A stretch of 64,000 nt of DNA, from assembly GCA_963737225.1 (NCBI GenBank), contig CAVTSA010000002.1, positions 62,001-126,000 on the forward strand. The letters run 5' to 3'. Positions within the stretch are counted from its first letter, which is position 1, and the number at the start of each line of letters is the position of its first letter. Both the position numbers and the translations under genes were made by a program. Shown here one piece after another: positions 1 to 7,608 of the stretch. The notes beneath the pieces were generated by a model. It made no database searches. It worked only from the letters and a program-made list of their open reading frames with translations, and was not told the origin of the DNA. The stretch comes from CAVTSA01 sp963737225. GTDB lineage: Bacteria > Chloroflexota > Dormibacteria > Dormibacterales > Dormibacteraceae.

Positions 1-1
1 C

Positions 2-1246
2 GAGCCGGACGACTACCTCCGGATCGTGCGGGCGGACCCGGCGCGCCCCGGGGTGCTCTACGCGGGAAGCGAGAGGAGGGCGTACTTCTCGTTCGACGGA
101 GCGGAAACCTGGCACTCGCTGCGGCTCAACATGCCCGCCGTTCCCATCTACGACCTCGCCGTGGTGGGCGACGAGCTGGTCGCGGCCAGCCACGGCCGGG
201 GGTTCTGGATCCTCGACGGCCTCCACGTGCTCGGAGACCTCTCCGACCTTGCCGGTTCGCCCACACTCCTGGTTCCGGACCTGATCTATCGCTTCCCGAC
301 CCCGGCGCCGAGGGGCGCTGCCGCGGCCGGCGCCGCCATCGGGCTGCAGTATCTGGGGACAGCCGTCGCCTACAGTCCGCCCGGCGCCGTCCCGCCTGAC
401 CAGAAGAATGGTGGAAGGTCGAGCTCCACGATCCTCAACGGGGGCGAGAATCCCGCGGACGGCATCACCATCCGCTACTACCTTCCGCAGCCGCTGGACG
501 ACGGGTCGCTTCGCGTCACGATCCTGGACGCCGCAGGTGGTGAGGTGGTCTCGCTGCCCCCGGCCGCGCTCGGGGCGGCAGCCGGCTTCAACCGTGCCGG
601 CTGGGATCTTCGCGCCGCCGGGGTGGCGCCCCTACCCCTGTCCGGCACTGACCCCGAGGAGGCGGCCAGGGAGGCTCGCGGGCCTCTGGTGCCGCCGGGA
701 CGGTACACGATCCGCCTGGAGGGCCCGGGTATCAGCCTCACTCGAGAGTTCGAGGTTCGGGCCGACCCGCGCGAGAAGGTGACGGCCGGCGACTTCGCCC
801 GGCAGTACGAGATCGGCCGGCGGATCATGGCTGAGCGCAAGGGAGTCCGCGACGCCGTCCTCCGGCTGCGGACGCTTCGCGAGCAGGTCAGTCGCTGGCA
901 GCGGGGCGCGGGCCCGGAGAGCTCGAGCGCGGATGGGGTCGGTGAGCTGACGGGTTCGATCCTCGGGCAGCTGGACGGTCTGGAGCGGCGTCTGACCCAG
1001 CCCGATATGAAGGACGACGCGGACCGCCTGAAGTTCCCCGCCGGCCTGGACATGAAGCTGGGGGCTCTTTCCGATCTCGGGGACGCTGTCGACGCCGCCC
1101 CCACGGCGGCCACCGAGGCCGTCCTCGACGAGCTGTCCGGACAGGCACGCTCGGCGGTCGAGGCCCTGAGCGAGCTGACCGAAGGACCGGTGGCCGAGCT
1201 CGACCGCCGGATCCGCGCTTCCGACCGTCCCATCGTCGGCGGCTAA
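2..1246 (+). CDS. C-terminal part of a BNR/sortilin (VPS10)-like glycosyl hydrolase-type protein
   Basis: The frame is open from the first bases, so the gene starts left of the window. The visible part begins with a beta-propeller blade typical of the WD40/YVTN/BNR-like glycosyl hydrolase or sortilin-like family (DPARPGVLYAGSERRAYFS, then SFDGAETWHSL and ASHGRGFWILDG). A beta-sandwich-like region follows (residues about 140-250, containing IRYYLPQP and PGRYTIRLEGPG) and then a helical, charged C-terminus. The order propeller, sandwich, helical tail is usual for these large proteins of unproven substrate. The true function is not shown: despite the name, catalytic residues are not recognisable in this fragment. 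It ends just before a triple palindromic repeat. The family call is good; the enzymatic role is unknown. Confidence 0.75.
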   Translation, partial: EPDDYLRIVRADPARPGVLYAGSERRAYFSFDGAETWHSLRLNMPAVPIYDLAVVGDELVAASHGRGFWILDGLHVLGDLSDLAGSPTLLVPDLIYRFPTPAPRGAAAAGAAIGLQYLGTAVAYSPPGAVPPDQKNGGRSSSTILNGGENPADGITIRYYLPQPLDDGSLRVTILDAAGGEVVSLPPAALGAAAGFNRAGWDLRAAGVAPLPLSGTDPEEAAREARGPLVPPGRYTIRLEGPGISLTREFEVRADPREKVTAGDFARQYEIGRRIMAERKGVRDAVLRLRTLREQVSRWQRGAGPESSSADGVGELTGSILGQLDGLERRLTQPDMKDDADRLKFPAGLDMKLGALSDLGDAVDAAPTAATEAVLDELSGQARSAVEALSELTEGPVAELDRRIRASDRPIVGG

Positions 1247-1257
1247 CGGCCCACGCA

Positions 1258-1360
1258 CCCGGTGGTGCACCATCGGGCGTTTCTTCCCCGGTGTAGGGCC
1301 CGGTGGTGCACAATCGGGGGTTCCCTCGCCGGTGTGGGGACCCGGTGGTGCACCATCGGG
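1258..1360. repeat. Triple phased GGTGCACC dyad (intergenic)
   Basis: Three near-identical 20-bp palindromes of the form CCCGGTGGTGCACCATCGGG are centred at 1267/1268, 1308/1309 and 1350/1351, i.e. 41 and 42 bp apart. The second has one base changed (GTGCACA). The spacers between them are not conserved with other loci. The array fills the gap between the stop of the hydrolase gene and menB, and its last copy ends six bases before the menB ATG. It belongs to the dyad family also seen near 7.1, 37.0, 41.0, 56.3 and 60.9 kb. Function unknown. Confidence 0.85.
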
Positions 1361-1366
1361 GCAGCA

Positions 1367-2260
1367 ATGGTCTCCCAACTCTTCGACCCCGACGCCTGGG
1401 AGGAGATCCCCGGCCTCGACCTCCGCGACATCACCTATCACCGAGCCCTCGGGCAGGGCACCGTGCGGGTGGCGATCAATCGCCCTGAGGTGCGCAACGC
1501 GTTCCGCCCTCAGACGGTGGACGAGCTCTACCGGGTCCTGGACCACGCCCGGCAGTGGAGCGACGTGGGGTGCGTGCTCCTCACGGGGAACGGACCCTCA
1601 CCGCGAGACGGGGGCTGGGCCTTCTGCTCCGGCGGCGATCAGCGGGTGCGGGGCCGTGACGGCTACCGCTACACCGACGCCGGCGGCGTGCCCGACCCGG
1701 CACGCAGCGGGCGACTGCACATCCTGGAGGTGCAGCGCCTGATCCGGTTCATGCCCAAGGTCGTGATCTGCGTCGTCCCGGGCTGGGCGGTGGGCGGCGG
1801 GCACAGCCTCCACGTGGTCTGCGACCTCACGCTGGCCAGTCGGGAGCACGCGCGATTCAAGCAGACCGACGCCGACGTGGCGAGCTTCGACGCAGGCTTC
1901 GGGTCCGCCTACCTCGCCCGGCAGGTGGGGCAGAAGCGGGCGCGCGAGGTGTTCTTCCTGGGAGACGAGTACACGGCGGAGGACGCCCATCGGATGGGAA
2001 TGGTCAACGCCGTCATCCCCCACGCCGACCTGGAGCGGGCGGCGCTGGAGTGGGCCGGAAAGGTCAACGGAAAGAGTCCGACCTCGATCCGGATGCTGAA
2101 GTTCGCGTTCAACCTGATCGACGACGGCCTGGTTGGTCAGCAGATCTTCGCCGGCGAGGCGACCCGGCTCGCGTACATGACCCAGGAGGCGGCGGAGGGT
2201 CGCGACGCGTTCCTTGAGAAGCGGTCGCCCGACTGGTCCGGGTTCCCATGGCACTACTGA
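1367..2260 (+). CDS. menB: 1,4-dihydroxy-2-naphthoyl-CoA synthase
   Basis: Crotonase-fold enzyme of menaquinone synthesis that closes the ring of o-succinylbenzoyl-CoA. The 297-aa product has the crotonase core: INRPEVRNAF at about 38-46, the oxyanion-hole segment AFCSGGDQ at about 85-92, GWAVGGGHSLH near 139-149, and the MenB-type TDADVASFDAGFGSAYLARQ. The C-terminus ends PDWSGFPWHY, close to known MenB proteins. An in-frame GTG/ATG reading could be opened further upstream at 1262, but that stretch only translates the palindromic repeat, so the ATG at 1367 is chosen. There is no strong ribosome binding site; the third dyad occupies that place, which may matter for expression. Other men genes are not in the window. 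Confidence 0.93.
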   Translation: MVSQLFDPDAWEEIPGLDLRDITYHRALGQGTVRVAINRPEVRNAFRPQTVDELYRVLDHARQWSDVGCVLLTGNGPSPRDGGWAFCSGGDQRVRGRDGYRYTDAGGVPDPARSGRLHILEVQRLIRFMPKVVICVVPGWAVGGGHSLHVVCDLTLASREHARFKQTDADVASFDAGFGSAYLARQVGQKRAREVFFLGDEYTAEDAHRMGMVNAVIPHADLERAALEWAGKVNGKSPTSIRMLKFAFNLIDDGLVGQQIFAGEATRLAYMTQEAAEGRDAFLEKRSPDWSGFPWHY

Positions 2261-2315
2261 GCCACCCCGAGGCGGCCGCCCGCTCGCGGCGCGCTGAAAT
2301 GAGCGGTCTGCGCGC

Positions 2316-2891
2316 GTGAGCGGATACGCCATTCGACCGCTCGAACCGACGACCTGGGATGCGTTCGCGGCGCTGGTCGAGCGGAACGGTGGCGTCTTCG
2401 GCGGCTGCTGGTGCATCGGCTACCACGCCGAGGGTGTGGGCCACACCACCGCCGAGCAGAATCGTGAGCGGAAGCTGGCCCGGGTCGATGCCGACGAAAC
2501 CCACGCCGCGCTTGTCTTCGACGGCGAGGAGGCGGTCGGCTGGTGCCAGTTCGGGACTCCGGCCGAGCTCCCGCGGATCAAGCACCGGCGCGCCTACGAG
2601 GAGCAGCCGCCGGAGCCCGCGGACTGGCGGATCACGTGCTTCTACGTCGACCGGCGACGGCGCGGGCAGGGCATCGCGGCCGCCGCGCTCGACGGCGCTC
2701 TGAAGCTGATCGGCTCCAGCGGAGGCGGCACCTGCGAGGCCATCACCGAGGACACCACCGGACGGGAGGTCCCTGGGCGGTTTCTGTTCAGCGCCAGCCT
2801 GGGCCTGTTCGAGCGCTACGGATTCACCCGGGAGCGCCAGGTCGGCAAACACGCCTGGATCGTCCGCGCGCGGATCGGCCCGCGAGGATAG
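2316..2891 (+). CDS. GNAT family N-acetyltransferase
   Basis: A 191-aa acetyl-CoA-dependent N-acetyltransferase. The central segment ITCFYVDRRRRGQGIAAAAL (residues about 103-122) is the beta4/motif A acetyl-CoA pyrophosphate loop (R-R-x-G-Q-G-I-A). The C-terminus GLFERYGFTRERQVGKHAWI fits the last strands of the fold. The N-terminal part with GGCWCIGYH resembles uncharacterised GNAT proteins that have an aromatic/cysteine-rich N-terminus. The start is the GTG at 2316. The substrate is unknown. Its stop codon overlaps the first base of the hairpin that follows. Confidence 0.85.
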   Translation: MSGYAIRPLEPTTWDAFAALVERNGGVFGGCWCIGYHAEGVGHTTAEQNRERKLARVDADETHAALVFDGEEAVGWCQFGTPAELPRIKHRRAYEEQPPEPADWRITCFYVDRRRRGQGIAAAALDGALKLIGSSGGGTCEAITEDTTGREVPGRFLFSASLGLFERYGFTRERQVGKHAWIVRARIGPRG

Positions 2892-2954
2892 CCAGAGTGT
2901 CCGCAGTCCGACGCTAAAACGCTTGCGGTAGCACTCGAGTGCGGACACTCTGGC
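2891..2954. repeat. Intergenic hairpin, GTGTCCGC family, copy 1
   Basis: A 64-bp inverted repeat with 15-bp perfect arms (GCCAGAGTGTCCGCA and its complement) around a loop that holds GCTA/TAGC and the palindrome GCACTCGAGTGC. The same arm sequence and the loop start CGACGCTA recur at 46.69 and 47.21 kb. It lies between the acetyltransferase stop and the permease gene, so it could act as a terminator stem, but no T-run follows. Arm-to-arm centre distance is 53 bp in all three copies. Confidence 0.85.
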
Positions 2955-3064
2955 AGGTATCCCTTTCTTGACGGCAACCGCGCGCCCGCTTACTCTCCAC
3001 CTCGCAGGGAGCGGTGTCGCTGCTCGCGACGCAGTCAGCACGAGCGGACGGAGGGCAGAGCGAG

Positions 3065-4528
3065 GTGTCAGACCCAGCAGGCGGCTCCACCGGGAACCCG
3101 TCGGGGACCTATCAGCACGGATTGCGCCGTGCGATCAACACACTGGGCAACGTCGCCATATCGGTGTCAGGGATCACCCCCACAGCATCGGTGTTCATCA
3201 TCGCGCCGGTCGCCTTCGCAGCGCAGGGTACGGGTACCTTCTGGGCGTTTGTGATCGCCGGCCTGATTGGAATTGGGATGGCGATGTGCTGGGGCGAGCT
3301 GGGCTCGGCCTTTCCTGTCGTGGGCGGCAGCTACTCTCTCGTCTCGAGAGTGCTCGGGCGGCCAACCGGGTTTGTGGTGTTCGTATTGGTCCTGGTCACC
3401 GCGATCATCATTCCCAGCTCGATCGCACTTGGTGCGGGCCAGTATCTATCGGTCATCTGGCCCGGAGAGAACCCGAATCTGATCGGCGCGGCGATCATGG
3501 TCGTCACCGCGATCATCGCGATGCTCACGATCGAGCTGAACGCACGTGTCACGGGACTCTTCCTGAGCCTGGAGCTGCTGGTAGTGCTGGTGGTGACGAT
3601 TCTCGGGTTCACACACGTTCATCAGTCACCGTCAACGTTGATCTTTCCCCACACCTACGACGCTCAAGGACACAGCTTCCCGCTCGCGCTTGGAGCGGTG
3701 CTGACGGGCGTCGCGACCGCGGTCTACGCCTACAACGGGTATGACTCGCCGATCATCTATTCGGAGGAGACGCGCGGGCCTCAGAGGAACGTCGCCAGGG
3801 CGGTCTTCTGGTCGCTCACCATAACGGTGGCCGCGGAGCTGATACCGGTCGTGGCGGCACTCCTGGCGGCGCCGTCGCTGGCCAAGCTGACCACCGCCGC
3901 CACCCCGATGCAGTACATGATCACCGCGGTCGGTGGCAGCACACTCAACACGATCATCAGCCTCGGTGTCGCGCTCGCCATCTTCAACGCGACCCTGGCG
4001 ATCATCCTCGGATTCGGGCGCATCCTCTACAGCTCGGGTCGGGATCGCGCCTGGCCGGAACCGATCAGCGGGTGGATGGCAGCGATCCATCCACGCTTCC
4101 GCACGCCGTGGGTGGCGACCGCCTTCGTCGGCCTGGTCGGTGCGGTGCTGACCGCCGTCTCGAGCCTGGCGGCATTGGTCACCTTCAGCGGCGTCACGCT
4201 GGTGGTGATCTATGCCCTGATCGCACTCTCCGCCGTCGTGAGCCGGATCCGTCAACGAGGTCTCTTCCGCCCGTATCGAATGCCTCTCTGGCCCCTGCCT
4301 CCGCTGGTGGCTCTGGCCGGGCTGGTGATCGTGGCCACCCAGCAGACGCTGCACGACGTCGGCATCGTCGCCGCCTTCGTCGTCGCCGCACTCCTCTACT
4401 ACGTGATCTACCTCCGGGGGAAGCAGGACAGCCGTTGGGTCATGCTGGAGCCCACGACGGCCGAGACCGAGGCCCGTTCGGAAGCCGATCCCGGCCCGGC
4501 CGATGCCGGAACGGCCGGTCCGGTCTGA
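3065..4528 (+). CDS. APC superfamily amino acid/polyamine permease
   Basis: A 487-aa inner-membrane transporter with about twelve hydrophobic segments. The unwound first helix motif is visible as VAISVSGITPTASVF, followed by GELGSAFPVVGGSYSLV, which is the APC helix 2-3 region. The charged C-terminal tail is cytoplasmic. The start at GTG 3065 is preferred because GGAGGG lies nine bases upstream; a longer reading from GTG 3014 exists. The stop TGA overlaps the ATG of the S58 peptidase gene (TGATG), implying translational coupling: uptake of a substrate that the peptidase then cleaves is a reasonable inference. The specific substrate is unknown. Confidence 0.9.
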   Translation: MSDPAGGSTGNPSGTYQHGLRRAINTLGNVAISVSGITPTASVFIIAPVAFAAQGTGTFWAFVIAGLIGIGMAMCWGELGSAFPVVGGSYSLVSRVLGRPTGFVVFVLVLVTAIIIPSSIALGAGQYLSVIWPGENPNLIGAAIMVVTAIIAMLTIELNARVTGLFLSLELLVVLVVTILGFTHVHQSPSTLIFPHTYDAQGHSFPLALGAVLTGVATAVYAYNGYDSPIIYSEETRGPQRNVARAVFWSLTITVAAELIPVVAALLAAPSLAKLTTAATPMQYMITAVGGSTLNTIISLGVALAIFNATLAIILGFGRILYSSGRDRAWPEPISGWMAAIHPRFRTPWVATAFVGLVGAVLTAVSSLAALVTFSGVTLVVIYALIALSAVVSRIRQRGLFRPYRMPLWPLPPLVALAGLVIVATQQTLHDVGIVAAFVVAALLYYVIYLRGKQDSRWVMLEPTTAETEARSEADPGPADAGTAGPV

Positions 4529-4732
4529 TGCGGGCCCGCGAGCTCGGGATCGTGGTCGGAAGCGGCCGGCCAGGTCCCCAGAACGCCATCACCGACGTCC
4601 GGGGAGTCCGTATCGGCCACACGACCTTGATCTCCGGCGAGGGCGCGCTGCGGATCGGAAGCGGACCGGTGCGCTCGGGGGTCACCGTGATCGTTCCGCA
4701 CGAGGGCTCGGTCTGGAAAGAGCCTCTTTTCG

Positions 4733-6125
4733 GGCTCTTCTCAGAATCCTGTGGCGGGGTGAAAGACGAGGGCAGGGGTTGGCCGGCGCCACCAGTGGAC
4801 CCCGCCGGTGCGAAGCAGCACGCGTAGACGGTAGTTGGAGAACTTCCTGAAACCGAAGGCAACTCGTTTGACCTGCTTGACTATCAGGTTCAGGCCCTCG
4901 GTCGGCCCGTTGCTCGCGCCGGTGGTGTGGTGCGCCAGGATCTCTGTCCGCCACGACTGCAGCGTCCGACCCAGCCGCCGCATCTCGGGGATCTGCTCCT
5001 CTTCGCAGGCCGCGATCACGTTGTCCAGCAGCAGCGACGCCCTCTCCACATCACCCGTCTCGTACACCTCCCGCAAGGCGTCCTTGGTCAACCACGCCAT
5101 CGTCACTTCCAGCTTCGGGTCGCCCACCTCGATCCCCGCCAGCACCCGCTCCCAGCCCCGGTCGTCGAGACGTTCGGAACCCCGCAGTAGCAGGCGCCTG
5201 ATCTTGTACAGCGGGTCCTGCCGGCGGCCTCGATGCCCCAGCTCCTCACGCTGCACCCGGCGTCGCACGTCGTCTACCGTCCGCGCTCCCAGCCTTGTCA
5301 CATGAAAGGGATCAGCCACCCGGATGGCGTGGTCGAGCGCGGGCGAGAGACCGGCGCGGTAAGAGTTGGTGAGGTCGGTCGCCACCACCTTGATGCGCTC
5401 CAACCATTCCGTTGGCTGCCGATCGATCCACGCCCCCAGATCGTCCGCCGAGTTGCCCTCGATGAAGTCGATCATCTTCCGCGCCCCGAGATCCACCAGC
5501 CCGGTCGCGAACTGGGTCCGCTGATCCGGCTTCGCCTTCAGGAACGAGGTCTCATCGACCCCCAACTCATCCACCTCGCCCACCCGATCCTCGTCCTCCA
5601 CCAGCGGCTCCCCGAACTCGATCACCGCCTTCATCGCTACCTCCCAGCTGACCCCGAACTCGTCCGCCACCTCCTGCACCGAGTGCACCTGACCCACCAG
5701 TCGGGTGATCTCCATCGCCGCCCGCTTGGTCAAGGTCGTCCCCGACGCCATCTGGTCCGACTCCTCCGACCAGGTCTTGGTTGAGCAGACTGGATTCGGG
5801 CAGTGCCAGCGACGACACTTCCAGATCAAGCGCACCGGCATCCCGAACGCCGGCAGGTCCCGGTAGTGGACCGGGTATCGACCCAGCGCCCTCGCTTGGG
5901 TGCCGCATCGGGGGCAGCGAGGGGGCCTCTGCTCGGTGGTCTCGATGGTCAGGATCAACTCATCGGGCGTCGACTCGTCGCCCACGATGCGAAAGCCGCG
6001 GAGCCCCAGCACGCGGTCGCCGGTGCTGACGTCACGGTCGTTGCTCGCCATGCCGACATCATCCGACCGCCGCTTCCGACGCGCATGCCTGCACGACGGG
6101 CCTCCACAGAATTTCTAGGAGAGCC
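4733..6125. mobile_element. ISL3-family insertion sequence, complete
   Basis: A 1393-bp element. The left end (4733) reads GGCTCTTCTCAGAATCCTGT and the complement of the right end (6125) reads GGCTCTCCTAGAAATTCTGT: imperfect terminal inverted repeats of about 22 bp. The flanks are TCTTTTCG (left, 4725-4732) and ACTTTTCG (right, 6126-6133), an 8-bp target duplication with one mismatch, or a 7-bp one. One transposase gene fills almost the whole element on the minus strand. Length, ends and 8-bp duplication match the ISL3 family. It interrupts the S58 peptidase gene. Confidence 0.93.
4741..6051 (-). CDS. ISL3 family transposase
   Basis: A 436-aa DDE transposase. The N-terminus has a zinc-finger-like CPRCG followed by a second Cys-rich stretch (WKCRRWHCPNPVC), then a helix-turn-helix region (VQEVADEFGVSWEVAMKAV). 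Catalytic acidic residues are visible in VDELGVDETS and VVATDLTNSYR, in the conserved DPFHV, and in the final glutamate of GPTEGLNLIVKQVKRVAFGF. It is intact and full length, so the element could still be mobile. The stop lies eight bases inside the left terminal repeat. Confidence 0.95.
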   Translation of the reverse strand: MASNDRDVSTGDRVLGLRGFRIVGDESTPDELILTIETTEQRPPRCPRCGTQARALGRYPVHYRDLPAFGMPVRLIWKCRRWHCPNPVCSTKTWSEESDQMASGTTLTKRAAMEITRLVGQVHSVQEVADEFGVSWEVAMKAVIEFGEPLVEDEDRVGEVDELGVDETSFLKAKPDQRTQFATGLVDLGARKMIDFIEGNSADDLGAWIDRQPTEWLERIKVVATDLTNSYRAGLSPALDHAIRVADPFHVTRLGARTVDDVRRRVQREELGHRGRRQDPLYKIRRLLLRGSERLDDRGWERVLAGIEVGDPKLEVTMAWLTKDALREVYETGDVERASLLLDNVIAACEEEQIPEMRRLGRTLQSWRTEILAHHTTGASNGPTEGLNLIVKQVKRVAFGFRKFSNYRLRVLLRTGGVHWWRRPTPALVFHPATGF

Positions 6126-7053
6126 ACTTTTCGCCGGCTGCCATCGCCTCAATGGCAACGGAGAGATGACCGGCCTGGAGTGGGTCAGGGAGTCCGGCAC
6201 GCTGAGCTCGCCGATCGGATTGACCAACACGCACTCCGTCGGCGTGGTCCGCGACGAGCTGATCGCCGCCGAGGTGCGGGAGCGGAAATCGGACGAGCTC
6301 TTCTGGGGCCTTCCGGTGGTGGCCGAGACCTGGGACGGGATGCTGAACGATGTCAACGGGCAGCACGTCCGACCCGAGCATGTCCGCGCCGCGCTCGACT
6401 CGGCCGCATCGGGGCCGGTGCCCGAGGGCAATGTCGGCGGCGGCACCGGGATGATCTGCCACGGCTTCAAGGGAGGCATCGGCACCGCGTCCCGGGTGGT
6501 GGTCCAGCGCGACCGAAGCTACACGGTGGGCGTGCTGGTCCAGGCGAACCACGGTCGCCGGGAGCGTCTGCAGATCAATGGTGTCGAGGTCGGCAAGGCA
6601 CTGCCGGCGACCGAGATACCGGTTCCAGGCGCCGTCCCCGCGGCGGGCGGAGGATCGATCATCGGCGTCGCCGCCACCGACGCGCCCTTGATACCGACCC
6701 AGTGCACCCGGCTCGCCCAGCGGCTCTGGTTGGGAGTCGCCCGCACCGGGGGGGTCGGTGAGCACTGGAGCGGCGATCTGTTCCTGGCGTTCTCGACCGC
6801 GAACCGTGGGCTCCCGGCGAGTGACCTCAGCGAGCGCAGCGAGCTGACGGTCCGGCTGGAAGATGCTCTCCAACACGTACATCACGGCCCTCTTCGACGC
6901 GGTCGTGGAGGCGACCGAGGAAGCCATCGTGAACGCGCTCCTGGGGGCCGAGACGATGGAGGGGCGGGACCGGATCACGGCCTACCGGCTCGACCCCCAG
7001 CGTCTCCTCGGCATCCTGAACGCGGCCCGCCCCTAGCAACGCCGCGAGCGACC

Positions 7054-7114
7054 CCCGGTGGTGCACCAACCGGCGCTTCAACAGCGGGGAAAGCCCCGGT
7101 GGTGCACCAACGGG
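7054..7114. repeat. Phased GGTGCACC dyad pair
   Basis: Two dyads, CCCGGTGGTGCACCAACCGG and CCCGGTGGTGCACCAACGGG, are centred at 7063/7064 and 7104/7105 (41 bp apart). They lie between the convergent ends of the S58 peptidase and DUF2000 genes. The sequence subtype (CCCGGTGGTGCACC) matches the triple array at 1.3 kb, while the spacer does not. Confidence 0.85.
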
Positions 7115-7130
7115 TGGTGAGAGGCCGCCC

Positions 7131-7541
7131 TCACGGATGGAGACGGATCTTGTCGAAGGCTCGGTCCACCCCGCCGCGCTCTCCGTAGACCGCGACGCCT
7201 ACCAGATCGAGGTCCTGCGCCGCGAGGGCGCTGACCACCCCCCGATTGTCCTCGTCGTTGTCGGTCTCGAACATGCCCTCTGTATAGACAGCCGCCCGCA
7301 AGCCCCGGGCGAGTGCGCGTTCACGGCAGCGAGCCAGGGCCGCCCCAGGGCCGGCGTAGACCAGCACCGGCTCCCGGAACATGGGGAGGTAGGAGTTGCC
7401 GCTTCCGTCCTCATAGGGTTCGCCGATCGCGCCCGGTGATGCTCCGGCGACCGCGCTCGAGAGGAAGGCCACAACGTTGAGCCGCTGCCAGGTCTTCAGG
7501 TCGTCGCGAACGGCAATCGCGATCTTGGTGGGAAAGCGCAT
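7131..7541 (-). CDS. DUF2000 family protein
   Basis: A 136-aa protein that matches the DUF2000 pattern: KIAIAVRDDLKTWQRLNV at the N-terminus, GEPYEDGSGNSYLPMFREPV in the centre and VAVYGERGGVDRAFDKI at the end. The family has a peptidyl-tRNA-hydrolase-II-like fold and no established reaction. It stands alone, convergent with the peptidase gene and separated from it by a dyad pair. Confidence 0.85.
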   Translation of the reverse strand: MRFPTKIAIAVRDDLKTWQRLNVVAFLSSAVAGASPGAIGEPYEDGSGNSYLPMFREPVLVYAGPGAALARCRERALARGLRAAVYTEGMFETDNDEDNRGVVSALAAQDLDLVGVAVYGERGGVDRAFDKIRLHP

Positions 7542-7608
7542 CGGTCAGGGCACGCTCCAGTGGGCCACACCCGAAACGTACCTGCAGGGACCTGGGGCGT
7601 TCGGCCCG

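Larger units (their letters stand above)
4528..7036 (+). pseudogene. S58 (DmpA-type) aminopeptidase gene split by an ISL3 element
   Basis: The N-terminal piece (4528-4732: ITDVRGVRIGHTTL, GSGPVRSGVTVIVP, KEPLF) and the C-terminal piece (6126 on: AGCHRLNGNGEMTGL, SPIGLTNTHSVGVVRD, EGNVGGGTGMICHGFKGG) are the two parts of one P1/DmpA-type beta-peptidyl aminopeptidase. Family members self-cleave to expose a nucleophile. Removing 4733-6125 and one copy of the short duplicated target restores the frame exactly at KEPLF/AGCH. A second lesion is a one-base frame change near 6858: the conserved end (MLSNTYITALFDAVVEAT to the stop at 7036) is read in another frame. The gene overlaps the permease stop codon. 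As it stands it cannot make the full protein. Confidence 0.92.

Noticed and set aside
1262..1366. An extended menB N-terminus
   Set aside because: It translates the palindromic repeat three times (VHHR/WCTIG pattern); the MenB family starts at the ATG at 1367.
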